Source of the DNA: Bacteroidales bacterium
GTDB taxonomy: Bacteria > Bacteroidota > Bacteroidia > Bacteroidales > JAIOZK01
Length of the DNA: 64,000 nucleotides
Assembly: GCA_021738625.1 (NCBI GenBank)
Contig: JAIPBS010000021.1
Coordinates: 1-64,000, forward strand
Direction of reading: 5' to 3'
Each line of letters starts with the position of its first letter. Positions within the stretch are counted from its first letter, which is position 1. Positions 35,290 through 44,054 of the stretch are shown piece after piece. The notes beneath the pieces were generated by a model. It did not search any database. It had not been told where the DNA came from and was given only the letters and a program-made list of their open reading frames with translations. The translations under genes were made by a program, and so were the position numbers.

Positions 35290-37056
35290 TTAAACCGGAA
35301 TGTTGAGAACAATGAGCGTTCCCTCTCCGGTTTTGCTGTTAATATCTATTGATCCCTGCAGTATTCCTGCTCTTTCCTGCATGTTTTTCAATCCTGTTCC
35401 GGGACCTTTTATGGCGGTTTTAAAATCAAAACCCTTTCCATCATCATGTATCCTAAGTGTAATATACTCGCTGCTTTGGATCAGGTAAACAAATAGATTT
35501 TGTGCTTCTGAATATTTAACGGCATTGTTAAGTGCTTCCTGGGTGATCCGGTAGATATAGGTTTTCGTTTTCTTGTTCATGTTTTCGTCCACATCCCGTT
35601 TGATGAATTTTACATTGATTTTGAGGGTATCTGAGATGTTGTCACACAGGTCGCTTATCGCATTTACAATACCGAATTCGGTAAGCACAACCGGCATCAG
35701 ATTGTTCGACATTCTTTTGATCTCTTCAATGGTTAGGTCAACCTGATCTTTCACTTCCATAATAATTTTATGGGCTTGCTCCTGATCGTCACGCTTTATG
35801 TTTTCCATTTTTAGTTTTAGTGCGATCAATTGCTGGCCAAGGCCGTCATGCAATTCCCTGGACAACCTTTGCCGTTCGATTTCCTGCCCGTCGATGACTG
35901 AGCGCAGTCGCCTGAACCTTTCTTTCTTCAATTCTCCGGTCATTTTTTTGAGTTGTTCAAGCATCTTTCTGAATGATACAACCAATTCGCCGATTTCATC
36001 ATTGGATTTAATGTCCAGGGCCGGATTGAAGTCTCCTTCCCCGATTTTAAGTGTGGCGGTTTTGAGTTTGATGATGGGAGATGTGAATCGGGTGGAGGCG
36101 ATAAAAGCATAAATGAACAACAGCAAAGCGATAAGTGTGCTGATCATCAGGATGCTGTTGCGGATATCGCTGATGCTTTGCAAGGCCTCAGTGGTGTCGA
36201 TTTCTGCCAGGATAACCCAATTCAAGCCGGGAAATCCAAGTTTGCTGTATGAACTGAGCACCTCAATGTTTCGGTAGTCCATGATAATGTCGGTGCCTGC
36301 ATTGCCTTCCAGTGCGCTGAGCACGGCTTTGGTTTCGACTTTTGTTGACAGCACGGAGTTGTCAATAAACCTGGATTTGCTGCGCATCAACAGATCCTCT
36401 CCAACAAGATACGATTCCCCGCTTTTTCCAAGGCCGTTCTTTGGGGTGTTGTCATGCATTATTTTGTTAAGCGGTGTGATGGGAATTTCCAACGCCACCA
36501 TCCCACGGATACCGGATTTATCCCGTATGGGGGTACATAAATACATAATGGATTCCTTGTTTTTCTTTATCAGATCACTGAAGATAAATTGATCGTTTGC
36601 CCTGAGCCTTTCAAATAAACGCTTGAAGATGTGCTTGTCGGTCGGGTCGTTTATGATGATCTGCAGGGAATCGGAATAATGTAAAACATCTCCCTTGGCT
36701 CCATAAAGATATATGTTGTTGTAGTATCCTATATTTATATAATACTCGACCAGCCTCTGATTGAAGTGTGGTTTGCCGGACCTGATTTCCGGGTAGTTGC
36801 CCTTGGTTAGTTTTTGCAATATCATCCTGCTGTCTTCTGATGATGCCAGCAATTTAGCGTCTCTTGTTCTTTCAAGGAAAAAATTTTCAAGCTGTTCACA
36901 CTTAAACACCCTGACTGAATTGAGTTGATCAAATGTTCTGTTGAAGATTGCTTTTCGGGCGGTATAATAACTGAAGGTACCAATCACGAATATGGTGATC
37001 ATCCCAATAATTACATAGTTTAAAATAAGCTTGTCTCTGATTGATATGTATCGCAT
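35290..37056 (-). CDS. NarL-type sensor histidine kinase with extracellular sensor domain
   Basis: Membrane sensor kinase of 588 residues. TM1 (about 10-30) is followed by a large periplasmic region (about 31-290) resembling a double-Cache domain, then TM2 (about 300-320), HAMP (about 322-375), and a HisKA_3 domain with the phospho-accepting His in RELHDGLGQQL. A HATPase domain follows with N box ALNNAVKYSE, G1 DDGKGFDF and G2 GTGLKNMQERAG. It phosphorylates the adjacent LuxR-type regulator. The ligand is unknown; Cache domains often bind small metabolites. Confidence 0.92.
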   Translation of the reverse strand: MRYISIRDKLILNYVIIGMITIFVIGTFSYYTARKAIFNRTFDQLNSVRVFKCEQLENFFLERTRDAKLLASSEDSRMILQKLTKGNYPEIRSGKPHFNQRLVEYYINIGYYNNIYLYGAKGDVLHYSDSLQIIINDPTDKHIFKRLFERLRANDQFIFSDLIKKNKESIMYLCTPIRDKSGIRGMVALEIPITPLNKIMHDNTPKNGLGKSGESYLVGEDLLMRSKSRFIDNSVLSTKVETKAVLSALEGNAGTDIIMDYRNIEVLSSYSKLGFPGLNWVILAEIDTTEALQSISDIRNSILMISTLIALLLFIYAFIASTRFTSPIIKLKTATLKIGEGDFNPALDIKSNDEIGELVVSFRKMLEQLKKMTGELKKERFRRLRSVIDGQEIERQRLSRELHDGLGQQLIALKLKMENIKRDDQEQAHKIIMEVKDQVDLTIEEIKRMSNNLMPVVLTEFGIVNAISDLCDNISDTLKINVKFIKRDVDENMNKKTKTYIYRITQEALNNAVKYSEAQNLFVYLIQSSEYITLRIHDDGKGFDFKTAIKGPGTGLKNMQERAGILQGSIDINSKTGEGTLIVLNIPV

Positions 37057-37100
37057 TCTGTTTATATCGAGCCGGTAAAATTAAACCATTGTCTGAGAAT

Positions 37101-37137
37101 AAAAAAAGGCATAGGGCACATGGCCGCTATGCCTTTT
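37101..37137 (-). terminator. Terminator of the porin-amtB operon
   Basis: On the minus strand: stem AAAAGGCATAG/CTATGCCTTTT (37104-37114 and 37127-37137) with an inner GGC/GCC pair. The plus-strand A run (37101-37107) gives the U tract. It lies just after the amtB stop. Confidence 0.78.
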
Positions 37138-37156
37138 CAATAATACAATTTATTTC

Positions 37157-38377
37157 TTATAATGCGCCGTCGTCATAAGCTCTTTCGCCATGCAGCGCCT
37201 CATCAAGTCCCAGGTCTTCATGTTCTACCGGTACTTTCACGCGGGTGAAATAGTTGATGATCACCAACATAATGTAGGTGAATATGAATGCGTATGCAGA
37301 AGCGCATATTACCGCAACCACTTGTTTACCGAAAAAGTCACCGTTTCCGTAAATCAGTCCGTCCACGCCATTGGAGTTAACCGCGGAAGAGGCAAATACT
37401 CCGAGTAGAATGGTGCCGAGCATACCGCCTACACCGTGAACACCCCAAACGTCCAGGGCATCGTCCCAGCCCAGTTTATTTTTTAATTGCACAGCCAGGT
37501 AACAAACGGCGCCTGCTGAGATTCCGATAACTGCTGCAGCCCAAAGCGGCACAAAACCTGCCGCTGGTGTGATGGTAGCCAGTCCGGCAATACTTCCTGT
37601 GAGCAAACCCACAAACCTGGGTTTCCTGTCTCGCGACCACTCGATAACCAGCCATGTGATGGCAGCAAAAGAAGCTGCAATATCCGTGTTGACAAAAGCC
37701 TGAACGGTAACGCTGTCTACCAGCAGCTCACTGCCGGCATTGAACCCGTACCATCCAAACCACAGCAGGCCTGTACCAATGGCTACCAAAGGAATACTGT
37801 TGGGCGGGGAGGCTTTGTCCCTTCTTGAACCTACATATATCACCGAGGCCAGGGCGGCAAATCCGGCAGTTGCATGTACTACAATGCCTCCTGCGAAATC
37901 AAGCACCCCCCATTCCTGCAGTATGCCACCACCCCATACCATATGAACAAAGGGGTAATACACGAATATCTGCCAGAAAATCAAAAATATCAGGTATGAT
38001 TTAAACGTAATGCGGTTGACGAAAGCGCCGGTTATCAGTGCAGGGGTGATAATTGCAAACATCATTTGATAGGCGAAAAACAATAAGGGAGGGATGTTCC
38101 CGTCGGCTGTGCTGTACAATTCATCCAGTGTGAAGTTGGCAAGAAATGCAGCATCGAAGTTTCCAATTACACCGCCCGAGCCGCTAAAACTCAGTGAGTA
38201 TCCGATTGCCCACCAAAGTATTGTGGTAATACCCAGTGAAACAAATGTCTGGATCATAATGCCCAGAATGTTTCTTTTCCCGGCTAAACCGCCGTAAAAG
38301 AATGCCAGGCCAGGAGTCATCAACATGACCAAACTGGTGGCGACCAACATAAATCCAATATGACCTTCCATGTTCAA
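37157..38377 (-). CDS. amtB: Ammonium transporter
   Basis: Inner-membrane Amt/Rh-family channel of 406 residues with 11 helices. The first helix segment MTPGLAFFYGGL is the classical Amt signature. The pore twin histidines are in YPFVHMVWGGG and WGVHGVGGMLGT. There is no signal peptide because the first TM serves. No PII (glnK) gene is adjacent, unlike in many bacteria; instead a porin-like gene precedes it by 27 bp on the same strand. It has its own strong terminator. Confidence 0.96.
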   Translation of the reverse strand: MNMEGHIGFMLVATSLVMLMTPGLAFFYGGLAGKRNILGIMIQTFVSLGITTILWWAIGYSLSFSGSGGVIGNFDAAFLANFTLDELYSTADGNIPPLLFFAYQMMFAIITPALITGAFVNRITFKSYLIFLIFWQIFVYYPFVHMVWGGGILQEWGVLDFAGGIVVHATAGFAALASVIYVGSRRDKASPPNSIPLVAIGTGLLWFGWYGFNAGSELLVDSVTVQAFVNTDIAASFAAITWLVIEWSRDRKPRFVGLLTGSIAGLATITPAAGFVPLWAAAVIGISAGAVCYLAVQLKNKLGWDDALDVWGVHGVGGMLGTILLGVFASSAVNSNGVDGLIYGNGDFFGKQVVAVICASAYAFIFTYIMLVIINYFTRVKVPVEHEDLGLDEALHGERAYDDGAL

Positions 38378-38404
38378 TATTTTTTAATTGTTTATAAAAT
38401 TTTA

Positions 38405-39115
38405 TTAAAGTGAAAAACCGAATACCAGGAATATGTTTTCAGCTTGCGGATTGATCACAAGAGAAGACATCACAGGCAGGGCAAATTTTTCTGTGATTTG
38501 AATTTCTTTGGAAACGGTCAGCCCCACATTTACAAAACTGAAACCGTCGGTTCCTTCTGGCAGGTAAATTCCCTCTCCGCTTGTGAATCCTGCAAATACG
38601 CTGTAGTCCATGCCTTTGCAGTTGCCCTCGTAACCCAGCTCGCCATAAAAGGAATTGTTTGCGTCCGCTCCGTAAAAATTATAATTCAGGGACAGAGAAA
38701 TGGGGAAGGCTTCCACACCGCTGTAATTGAGGTTTGCTTCAAAAATATGTCCGGTTTCCTCCTCCCCATATTCAAAATAATGGTTGTTTACAAATGTTCC
38801 GCTACCATCCGGGAAAAAGTAATCCGTAACCCCAATGTTGACAACATCCTGAATGTTATAAGCAATGTAAAGGTCCGTTTCCTGATAATTAACCGGAGTG
38901 GTGGAGTAGGCGCCCCAGTAACCGATTTCCAACCCGAAATCCGTGGTGTAGGACAGTGTCGGTTGTATGCTCGGTGAATTGGCAAAATCCAATCCCCTCC
39001 AAACATATCTGCTGACGAAATCCACGCCCACATTAAAGCCCTGTGCGTTTGTCGTGTTTTGAAAAACCAGCGTCATGGCAAAAAGCAACATGGCCGGAAT
39101 GAGTAGTTTTTTCAT
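38405..39115 (-). CDS. TorF-family putative outer membrane porin
   Basis: Beta-barrel protein of 236 residues. The start at 39115 (MKKLLIPAML..., signal ends TTNAQ) was chosen over an upstream in-frame start that would add 30 polar residues before the signal. Many alternating aromatic strands and the opening VGVDFVSRYVWRGLDFANSPSIQPT match the TorF (Gcw_chp-like) putative porin family; the C terminus ends in FLVFGFSL, a typical barrel end. It is the first gene of an operon with amtB, so it may let ammonium or another small nitrogen compound cross the outer membrane. That is inference from context. Confidence 0.82.
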   Translation of the reverse strand: MKKLLIPAMLLFAMTLVFQNTTNAQGFNVGVDFVSRYVWRGLDFANSPSIQPTLSYTTDFGLEIGYWGAYSTTPVNYQETDLYIAYNIQDVVNIGVTDYFFPDGSGTFVNNHYFEYGEEETGHIFEANLNYSGVEAFPISLSLNYNFYGADANNSFYGELGYEGNCKGMDYSVFAGFTSGEGIYLPEGTDGFSFVNVGLTVSKEIQITEKFALPVMSSLVINPQAENIFLVFGFSL

Positions 39116-39215
39116 AGTCGTTTGATTTTGATTTATTTTTTGCCAAAAATTCACATTATCACAACAAGTTGCAATAGGGTATTTATGGAATCTGTCTAAG
39201 TGCAAAACGGAAATA

Positions 39216-39236
39216 TTTTAAGTGATTCACTTAAAA
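39216..39236. promoter_or_regulatory. 21-bp palindrome, candidate operator
   Basis: TTTTAAGTGA (39216-39225), a central T, and TCACTTAAAA (39227-39236) form a perfect palindrome in the divergent region between the porin-amtB operon and folA, directly upstream of the folA -7 box. It is typical in size for a dimeric regulator site. Confidence 0.55.
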
Positions 39237-39255
39237 AGCTATCTTTGTGATAGCT
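39237..39255. promoter_or_regulatory. folA -7 box inside a perfect hairpin
   Basis: TATCTTTG at 39240-39247 is a perfect TAnnTTTG box. It sits within the 7-bp inverted repeat AGCTATC (39237-39243), TTTGT, GATAGCT (39249-39255). A protein bound to this repeat would cover the promoter core. Confidence 0.5.
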
Positions 39256-39319
39256 GAAATCGTCAAATCGTAACCAATTTAAGAAGCGTGACGTAAAAAT
39301 GGCATATATAGCGGGATTC

Positions 39320-39817
39320 ATGACAGAGATTAAGAAAGTATCAATCATTGTTGCAATTGCCCAAAATCTGGCCATTGGCAGAAACAACGATTTGCTGTGG
39401 CATATTTCGAGAGATTTGAAACGTTTTAAAGAGATCACCAAAGGACATCGCGTCATCATGGGTAAAAAAACTTTCGAGTCCCTTCCGAAAGCCCCCCTTC
39501 CAAACAGAACAAATATTGTTGTCACAGATGATCCTTCCGAAAAATTTGAAGGATGCATCACAGTATATTCCATCGAAGATGCCTTGCAATATTGTGATAA
39601 TAAAGAGGAAAGCTTTATTATTGGCGGCGGATCCGTTTACAGGCAATTCCTGCCTTTTGCGAATAAGCTGTACCTGACCCTGGTACATCAGGACTTTGAA
39701 GCGGATATTTTTTTTCCCGAAATCGATCTATCGGATTGGCGGCTGCTTGAAAGAACAGATATAGAAGATGATACACAAAATGACTTCAAATACTCGTTTT
39801 TGATATATGTAAGATAA
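39320..39817 (+). CDS. folA: Dihydrofolate reductase
   Basis: Cytoplasmic enzyme of 165 residues from the ATG at 39320; an upstream ATG at 39299 would add 7 residues not typical of the family. It reduces dihydrofolate with NADPH. Visible signatures are SIIVAIAQNLAIG (strand A and start of the Met20-type loop), LLWHISRDLKRFK with the catalytic acid D in RDL, VIMGKKTFESL, and the nucleotide segment IIGGGSVYRQFL. It regenerates the folate used by thyA, which lies 30 kb away. The promoter region is overlapped by two inverted repeats shared with the divergent porin-amtB operon. Confidence 0.95.
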   Translation: MTEIKKVSIIVAIAQNLAIGRNNDLLWHISRDLKRFKEITKGHRVIMGKKTFESLPKAPLPNRTNIVVTDDPSEKFEGCITVYSIEDALQYCDNKEESFIIGGGSVYRQFLPFANKLYLTLVHQDFEADIFFPEIDLSDWRLLERTDIEDDTQNDFKYSFLIYVR

Positions 39818-39854
39818 TTTTTCTATCTTTAAACGCTAAAAGACTGGCAAAACT

Positions 39855-40712
39855 ATGAAAATGAAGAAATCAGGATTTTTTGTTTTATTAACTGTACTAA
39901 TTCTACTTCTGTGTCAGTGTCAAAAAGAGAACGAATCCGAAAATTACGACGCTAACCTGGATGTGGCTCGCAGTAGCACTCTTGCCAATAGTATCTTCAG
40001 CAATGTTTACAAGGTGTTTCATCAGGCTTTTTATGATACGGTCCTTCACAGCGCCGGAAGCAAAGATATTTGCGGCGCCAATGTCATGTATCTGACATAT
40101 CCGGGTGATTCGGTTGTGATCAGGGCGGTTTATCCCGACTGGAACCTGTTGTGCCCTGACGGCATATACAGGCGGGGAATAATCAATGCCTGGATAAAAG
40201 AACCTTTCACCGATAGCTCAGGAAAAGCCGAATTCAACTTCACAAACTTCGCCACCGAAAACAATGAATTGACAGGAGACTATGAAATTTTGTATGAAAC
40301 GGACTCAAACCAAAAACCGCTCTATAAGTCGGTTGCGAAGGAGGTGGAAATCAGTATGTTTGATTCGGTGAATTCTATGCAGTGGGAAGCACATCAGAAA
40401 GTATTTTGGGCGGAAGGCAGTGAAACACCACAGGATTTCTCAGACGATTTATTTTTATATAGCGGGACCAACAGCGGCGTATCCGAATCGGGCCTGCCCT
40501 TCAGCAGTGAGATTGTTGAACCCATCAAAAAAGACCGTCTGTGCACCTGGTTAAAAGGAGGAAGTTTCATCGTTCGCTCACCCGATCTCAATGTTGGCGA
40601 GGGCATGGTTTACTTTACGGAAGACAGCTGCAATGACTTGTTCTATATGGAATTTCAGGGAATTCAATTCTACGAGCGCTTCAAATATCTCTATATACAA
40701 AAACCCCTATAA
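39855..40712 (+). CDS. Lipoprotein of unknown function
   Basis: Predicted lipoprotein of 285 residues. The signal peptide ends LLLCQ-C, followed by QKENESENY, an acidic start that could direct it to the surface. Six or more further cysteines include CGANV, LLCPDG, RLCTW and DSCND, which could form disulphides outside the cytoplasm. Secondary structure looks beta-rich. I recognise no family. A near-match promoter (TATCTTTA at 39824-39831, TTG at 39800) precedes it. It is convergent with the next operon, with 1 bp between stops. Confidence 0.6.
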   Translation: MKMKKSGFFVLLTVLILLLCQCQKENESENYDANLDVARSSTLANSIFSNVYKVFHQAFYDTVLHSAGSKDICGANVMYLTYPGDSVVIRAVYPDWNLLCPDGIYRRGIINAWIKEPFTDSSGKAEFNFTNFATENNELTGDYEILYETDSNQKPLYKSVAKEVEISMFDSVNSMQWEAHQKVFWAEGSETPQDFSDDLFLYSGTNSGVSESGLPFSSEIVEPIKKDRLCTWLKGGSFIVRSPDLNVGEGMVYFTEDSCNDLFYMEFQGIQFYERFKYLYIQKPL

Positions 40713-40713
40713 A

Positions 40714-41991
40714 TCAGGTTTTACGTTTTTGCTTTTTGGCTGCCGGGAACAAAATATTGTTCAGGATCAGTCGGTATCCGGGTGAGTTTTGGTGCAGATC
40801 CAGCTCTGTTGGAGGATCCCCGATGTAGTGATGATAATCTTCCGGGTCGTGCCCGCCCAGGAAAGTCCATGTTCCGTTTCCAAACTCACCGTGTATATAA
40901 CGCGCCTCATTGGCTGATTTGTTCTCTCCCATCAACAGCACGTCTGATTTCAGGTGATTTTTGTTAAATGCGGTTGTTTGCCCCATAAATCCTTTCAAAA
41001 CCGTTTCGTGGTTCTGGCAAAGCATGGTCGGCACCGGATCCCATTTTGCAGAAAACTCAAACAAAGTAAAGAAGTCGTTGTCTTCGCGCAGGCTTTTGGG
41101 CCTGGTTTGCGTTACATCAATAGAAGATATTTCATACTCATATGGATTCATGCTGATGCTGAAATCCTCAAAAGCAAAGCAATTTTGATATTGTAGTTGC
41201 TGTTGTGCATTGGGGTCGGGCGGATCGCCATCGAACATCACCGCGCAAATATCCACATTGTTGGCGGCCAGAGCCACATCATAGCTGTCGGGGGCCGAAC
41301 ACATGGCAAACAGGTATCCGCCGCCTGCCGTGAATTCCCTGATCTTTTCAGCGACAGCAAGTTTTAGCTCGCTAACTTTTTTGTAGCCCCATCTGCGGGC
41401 GATCTCTTCACTCACTCTAACATCCTCCTGATACCAGGGATAATCTTTATACCTGGCCCAAAACTTCCCGTATTGGCCTGTAAAATCTTCATGGTGCAGG
41501 TGAAGCCAGTCGTACATGGGCAGCGCACCTTCCAGCACTTCATCATCATAAATCACGTTGTAAGGGATTTCTGCATAAGTGAGGGCAAGCGTAACGGCAT
41601 CGTCCCAAGGTTGTTTGTTTTTGGGGGAGTATACTGCGATTTTGGGGACCTTATGCAGTTTGATGTCATCCATGTTCACCTCGGGTTGAGCGATTTCCTG
41701 GCGGATACTTGAGGCCTGCACATCGGCTATTACCTCATAACTCACCCCCCTGACCTGGCATTCTTCTTCAAATTTGGGTGTGTATGGAAACAGATAGCTG
41801 CCGCCCCGGTAGTTCAGCAACCAGCTGATCTCAATATCGTGTTGCAGAACCCAGTAGGCGACCCCATAAGCTTTCAGATGGTTTCGTTGGCTGTCGTCCA
41901 TGGGGATCAGCAATTGTGCTGCCCTGCTTTGGGATATGGACAGCATCAAAAAAATCATGAAAAATATTTTGATGAATGATGTTGTCTTCAT
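40714..41991 (-). CDS. Secreted protein of the asparagine-synthetase-B-annotated group
   Basis: Secreted protein of 425 residues. The signal peptide is MKTTSFIKIFFMIF... ending SQSRAA. The ATG at 41991 is preferred; a TTG at 42003 would overlap the upstream gene. The region AVYSPKNKQPWDDAV then EFTAGGGYLFAMCSAPDSYDVAL resembles a class I glutamine amidotransferase-like fold, with the Cys in AMCSAP as possible nucleophile. Related Bacteroidota proteins carry the label asparagine synthetase B, which looks wrong, since no ATP pyrophosphatase domain is present and the protein is exported. Function unknown. It follows the CapD-like gene by 4 bp. Confidence 0.65.
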   Translation of the reverse strand: MKTTSFIKIFFMIFLMLSISQSRAAQLLIPMDDSQRNHLKAYGVAYWVLQHDIEISWLLNYRGGSYLFPYTPKFEEECQVRGVSYEVIADVQASSIRQEIAQPEVNMDDIKLHKVPKIAVYSPKNKQPWDDAVTLALTYAEIPYNVIYDDEVLEGALPMYDWLHLHHEDFTGQYGKFWARYKDYPWYQEDVRVSEEIARRWGYKKVSELKLAVAEKIREFTAGGGYLFAMCSAPDSYDVALAANNVDICAVMFDGDPPDPNAQQQLQYQNCFAFEDFSISMNPYEYEISSIDVTQTRPKSLREDNDFFTLFEFSAKWDPVPTMLCQNHETVLKGFMGQTTAFNKNHLKSDVLLMGENKSANEARYIHGEFGNGTWTFLGGHDPEDYHHYIGDPPTELDLHQNSPGYRLILNNILFPAAKKQKRKT

Positions 41992-41995
41992 ATAT

Positions 41996-43888
41996 CTATT
42001 CAACGTTTGGAGGGAGGTCTAATTGTTCGTAAACAGAGTTTTTGCTCCTGAATTCGGGAACGATCTTTTTCATGGTTTTGACAACCTCCAAAGTGTGGGA
42101 TTTATTGTTGATTGTAATAAGACGGTTTATTTGTTCACGTATTTCACCGCTGTCGTATTTCCCGGTTTTTGCAATAAGTATCCTGGGATGATGTGTGGGG
42201 ATGGTGTTTTCCTTATCGTTCAGCAATTCTTCATAAAGCTTTTCACCTGGCCGCAGGCCGATGAACTTGATCTGTATATCCTTACCGATTTCTAAGCCGT
42301 ATAGCTTGATCATTTTTTGTGCCAGTTCAACGATCTTTACGGATTTTCCCATGTCGAAGATATAAATCTCACTGCCTTTTCCCATGGCACTGGCTTCCAG
42401 CACCAACTGGCAGGCTTCGGGTATGGTCATGAAATAGCGTGTGATCTCAGGATGGGTGATGGTGATCGGTCCGCCTTTTTCGATTTGCTTTTTGAAAAGC
42501 GGAACCACCGAACCGTTCGATCCGAGCACATTGCCGAAGCGGGTGGTGATGAATTTAGTTTTGCCCTTAGCATCAAGGCTTTGGGTGTATATCTCCGCCA
42601 TCCTTTTTGAAGCTCCCATAATACTTGTGGGATTCACGGCCTTGTCGGTGGAGATCATGATAAACTTGTCCACACCAAACTCAACTGCCAGATCGGCGAT
42701 TACCTTGCTGCCCCTGACATTGGTCTCTACTGCTTCGTGTGGGTTTTGTTCCATTACAGGAACGTGTTTGTATGCTGCGGCATGGAAAATAATATGGGGG
42801 TTGTGCTTCGAAAATATTTCTCTTAATCGATCTTCATTGCAGATATCCGCAACCAGAAACTCGTAAAGCTTTCCGGCATTTTTTTCCAGGCATTCAAGTT
42901 CGAAATGGAAAAGAGGAGTTTCGGCCTGGTCCAGTAAGATTACCTTGCCGGGTGAGAAAGCACTGACCTGACGGGCCAGTTCGCTTCCAATGGAGCCAGA
43001 GCCTCCGGAGATCAAAATGGTTTTTCCGCCAAGTTCTTTCCTGATATTTTCCTCCTCCAGGCGAATCACATCACGTTCCAGCAAATCCTGTATTCTGATC
43101 TCTTTTAATTGTTTAAAGCTGAGTTCGCCGTTGATCCAATGCATGATGGGAGGGACATTCAATATCTTCACGCCTTTCTCCAGGCAAATCTCGATCAGTT
43201 GTTGTTTTTTATCGGTTTCGAGTTTTTGAACAGAAATTATGAGTTGTTGAATGTTTTTCTTAACAAGGATCATTTCCAGTTTGGTGGTTTTGAAAATCTC
43301 TGCACCTTCAATCTTTTTTCCGGCTTTATTCGGATCATCGTCAATAAAAGCCGCTACTTTCAATTTCGAGCCGGTATCACGCTCAAGCACGCGTTTAGTC
43401 AGTACGCCTGCTTCACCTGCTCCGAAAATAGCTACATTTATCGCATGCCCCTGTCCCTGTGTGATCTCCATATAAGCGATTTTCACAATGATCCGCAAGC
43501 CCGCAATGCCAAAAGTGCTGGCAATAAACTCAATGATGATAATGGAAAATGGAATAAAGAAATATTCATTGAAAAAAAACCAGGTGAAAATATTGGTGAT
43601 CGCGAAAAAAACGCTTCCTGCAAACATTACGATCAGCAATCGGAAAACGTCGGGCGTGCTGGTGTATCTGATGATGCCGGTATTGGTTTTGCCGATCACA
43701 AAACCTATGAAACGGATCAGCAAAATGTAGCCGATCACATAAGGCATCGGCCTGAGTTCCCATTCGGGTATCTCAAAGTTAAACCGCAATAAATAGGCCA
43801 GCACACCTGAAAGCAAAACGATCAGGAGGTCGATCACAAAGATCAGCCAGGCCGGCGTGTTTTTTCGTAAAAGTTCGATCATTCGCAT
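41996..43888 (-). CDS. Membrane-anchored nucleotide-sugar epimerase/dehydratase (CapD/WbpM type)
   Basis: Protein of 630 residues from the ATG at 43888 (43882 also possible). A perfect -7 box at 43904-43911 excludes the in-frame start at 44014. Four N-terminal membrane helices (about 10-120) are followed by a first Rossmann domain (IFGAGEAG) and a second, long-SDR domain with GGSGSIGSELARQ, then STDKAVNPTSIMGASKR. In the last motif Met replaces the catalytic Tyr, normal for FlaA1/WbpM-type dehydratases. These enzymes make UDP-4-keto-6-deoxy sugars for capsule or lipopolysaccharide. No glycosyltransferase cluster is next to it. It is followed by the secreted AsnB-annotated-type gene. Confidence 0.92.
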   Translation of the reverse strand: MRMIELLRKNTPAWLIFVIDLLIVLLSGVLAYLLRFNFEIPEWELRPMPYVIGYILLIRFIGFVIGKTNTGIIRYTSTPDVFRLLIVMFAGSVFFAITNIFTWFFFNEYFFIPFSIIIIEFIASTFGIAGLRIIVKIAYMEITQGQGHAINVAIFGAGEAGVLTKRVLERDTGSKLKVAAFIDDDPNKAGKKIEGAEIFKTTKLEMILVKKNIQQLIISVQKLETDKKQQLIEICLEKGVKILNVPPIMHWINGELSFKQLKEIRIQDLLERDVIRLEEENIRKELGGKTILISGGSGSIGSELARQVSAFSPGKVILLDQAETPLFHFELECLEKNAGKLYEFLVADICNEDRLREIFSKHNPHIIFHAAAYKHVPVMEQNPHEAVETNVRGSKVIADLAVEFGVDKFIMISTDKAVNPTSIMGASKRMAEIYTQSLDAKGKTKFITTRFGNVLGSNGSVVPLFKKQIEKGGPITITHPEITRYFMTIPEACQLVLEASAMGKGSEIYIFDMGKSVKIVELAQKMIKLYGLEIGKDIQIKFIGLRPGEKLYEELLNDKENTIPTHHPRILIAKTGKYDSGEIREQINRLITINNKSHTLEVVKTMKKIVPEFRSKNSVYEQLDLPPNVE

Positions 43889-43903
43889 AATTAATCGTGG
43901 GGC

Positions 43904-43911
43904 CAAAGATA
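43904..43911 (-). promoter_or_regulatory. -7 promoter box of the CapD-like gene
   Basis: On the minus strand this reads TATCTTTG, a perfect TAnnTTTG match. Transcription would begin about 43898, 10-16 nt before the ATG at 43888 or 43882. No clear -33 TTG. Confidence 0.5.
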
Positions 43912-44014
43912 AGAAATTATGAAAATGGATTTTGTGGGTGATTTTTTGCAGGCCATCTGATTCCTTAGCCGGAAACGGGCATCTGATTCCATTATTTAGA
44001 AAGCAAAATAACAT

Positions 44015-44042
44015 TGTTTTCTCCGTTATTTACTACTTTTGC
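44015..44042 (+). promoter_or_regulatory. gcvT promoter
   Basis: TTG (44015-44017), a 17-nt spacer and TACTTTTG (44035-44042), both boxes perfect for the Bacteroidota consensus. Transcription would start about 44049, giving a leader of about 115 nt. Confidence 0.55.
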
Positions 44043-44054
44043 TCAAAATAAACT

